DNA from: UBA4717 sp045536775
Lineage (GTDB): Bacteria > Bacillota > Clostridia > Oscillospirales > CAG-272
DNA: 15,077 nucleotides
Direction: 5' to 3'
Assembly (NCBI GenBank): GCA_045536775.1
Contig: JAZSOD010000058.1
Coordinates: forward strand, 1-15,077
Below are positions 14,475 to 15,077 of this stretch, one piece after another. The notes beneath the pieces were generated by a model. The model ran no database searches and had not been told where the DNA came from. It saw only the letters and a list, made by a program, of their open reading frames with translations. How positions within the stretch are numbered: position 1 is the first letter of the stretch; each line of letters starts with the position of its first letter. A program made the translations under genes and the position numbers.

Positions 14475-15077
14475 TCAGAAAATTGGCGCGAAAAGTCTGA
14501 GAATACTCATCATAATACCGTGACGGCGCTTAATGAGTCTGAATTTATCGGGGGTAATAATATCGCTTTTTGCCTGCGTTTCAAGAAAATCCGCGGTCAT
14601 ATCCGAAATCATATCGGAGCCTGAGATAAACGCCGCGCACTCAAAATGAAGAAACAGGCTTCTGTAATCGAGGTTGACCGAGCCGACCACGGCGCGCTTA
14701 CCGTCCACAACCAGAGTTTTCGAGTGGATAAAGCCGGGAGTGTACTCGTATATCTTTACCCCGTTATTTACAAGCTCGGGATAGAACGAGCGCGTAACCA
14801 TATGAACGTACCACTTGTCAGGTACGGCAGGGGTTATTATCCGCACGTCGACGCCGCTTTTTGCGGCGAGAGATAGCGCGGTGATAAGCTCGTTGTCGGG
14901 GATAAGGTAGGGCGTGGTAATATAGATATGCTCCTTCGCCCGTGAGATCATACTGAGATACACCCTCTCGCCCGTGTTTTCGCTGTCAAGCGGCGAATCT
15001 GCGTAAGGCTCAACGAACGAGTCCGAGTGTTTTTCCGTGAATTCGGGTAGAAAATCCGCTATATTTTTGTCAATGGG
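14475..15077 (-). CDS. cls: Cardiolipin synthase, phospholipase D family (5' part outside window)
   Basis: Membrane phosphatidyltransferase that joins two phosphatidylglycerols to make cardiolipin. The frame is open from the right edge to TGA 14475, giving 200 C-terminal residues. The internal ATG near 14963 is not the start, because family sequence continues upstream (FVEPYADSPLDSENTGERVYLSMI). Visible features are AKEHIYITTPYLIPD, then the second HKD motif HSKTLVVDGKRAVVGSVNLDYRS, then a C-terminus rich in basic and hydrophobic residues. The N-terminal membrane segments and the first HKD motif lie beyond the window. The flippase gene follows 14 bases downstream. The gene symbol is by family only, since other PLD-type synthases look alike at this end. 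Confidence 0.9.
   Translation of the reverse strand, partial: PIDKNIADFLPEFTEKHSDSFVEPYADSPLDSENTGERVYLSMISRAKEHIYITTPYLIPDNELITALSLAAKSGVDVRIITPAVPDKWYVHMVTRSFYPELVNNGVKIYEYTPGFIHSKTLVVDGKRAVVGSVNLDYRSLFLHFECAAFISGSDMISDMTADFLETQAKSDIITPDKFRLIKRRHGIMMSILRLFAPIF

Noticed and set aside
1..15077. CRISPR array, phage defence system, rRNA or tRNA genes
   Set aside because: No regularly spaced direct repeats, cas-like or toxin-antitoxin proteins, or cloverleaf sequences were seen on either strand.

Overview
The window looks like chromosome from a spore-forming Bacillota, most likely class Clostridia and possibly a gut lineage. This rests on a spoIIGA-sigE pair, spoIIE, a Spo0A-type promoter, Clostridia-like housekeeping proteins and short palindromic repeats of the kind scattered through gut Clostridia genomes. 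Base composition is moderate, near 50% GC by eye. No genus can be named from the sequence alone. No rRNA, tRNA, CRISPR array, prophage or transposase gene was seen.

Layout. Positions 1-6755 form a minus-strand block. Read in the direction of transcription it is: a membrane-anchored ComEC-like metallo-beta-lactamase-fold hydrolase, spoIIGA, sigE, rpmE (L31), a HAD phosphatase, murI (glutamate racemase) and recG, which runs off the left edge. alaS (6927-9557) is the only plus-strand gene. It has a consensus sigma-A promoter and ends in a strong intrinsic terminator. The convergent gap 9602-10099 has no gene but holds a striking nested-palindrome element of about 340 bp, which looks like a MITE or a structured non-coding element. 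On the minus strand beyond it lies spoIIE (10100-12567). Its reading frame is broken by a single-base shift at about 10438, inside the PP2C phosphatase domain. The gap 12605-13053 holds the spoIIE promoter, a cluster of palindromes and a second repeat family. The right end is a minus-strand pair: the C-terminal part of a cardiolipin synthase and a Wzx/MATE-like polysaccharide flippase.

How the genes fit together. SpoIIGA is the membrane protease that matures pro-sigma-E, encoded immediately downstream of it. SpoIIE is the membrane phosphatase that activates sigma-F, which in turn triggers SpoIIGA. Both loci carry a minus-10 hexamer 22 bp from a GAC-containing minus-35 or 0A-box-like hexamer. 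This is the unusual spacing known for Spo0A-driven spoIIG/spoIIE promoters, so both are probably entry points of the Spo0A regulon. The other genes are housekeeping: translation (AlaRS, L31), cell wall (MurI, flippase), membrane lipid (Cls) and DNA repair (RecG).

The points most worth a second look are the spoIIE frameshift, the nested palindromic element at 9688-10028 whose two arms keep base-pairing while changing sequence, and the three intergenic copies of an AGCC...GGCT palindromic repeat.
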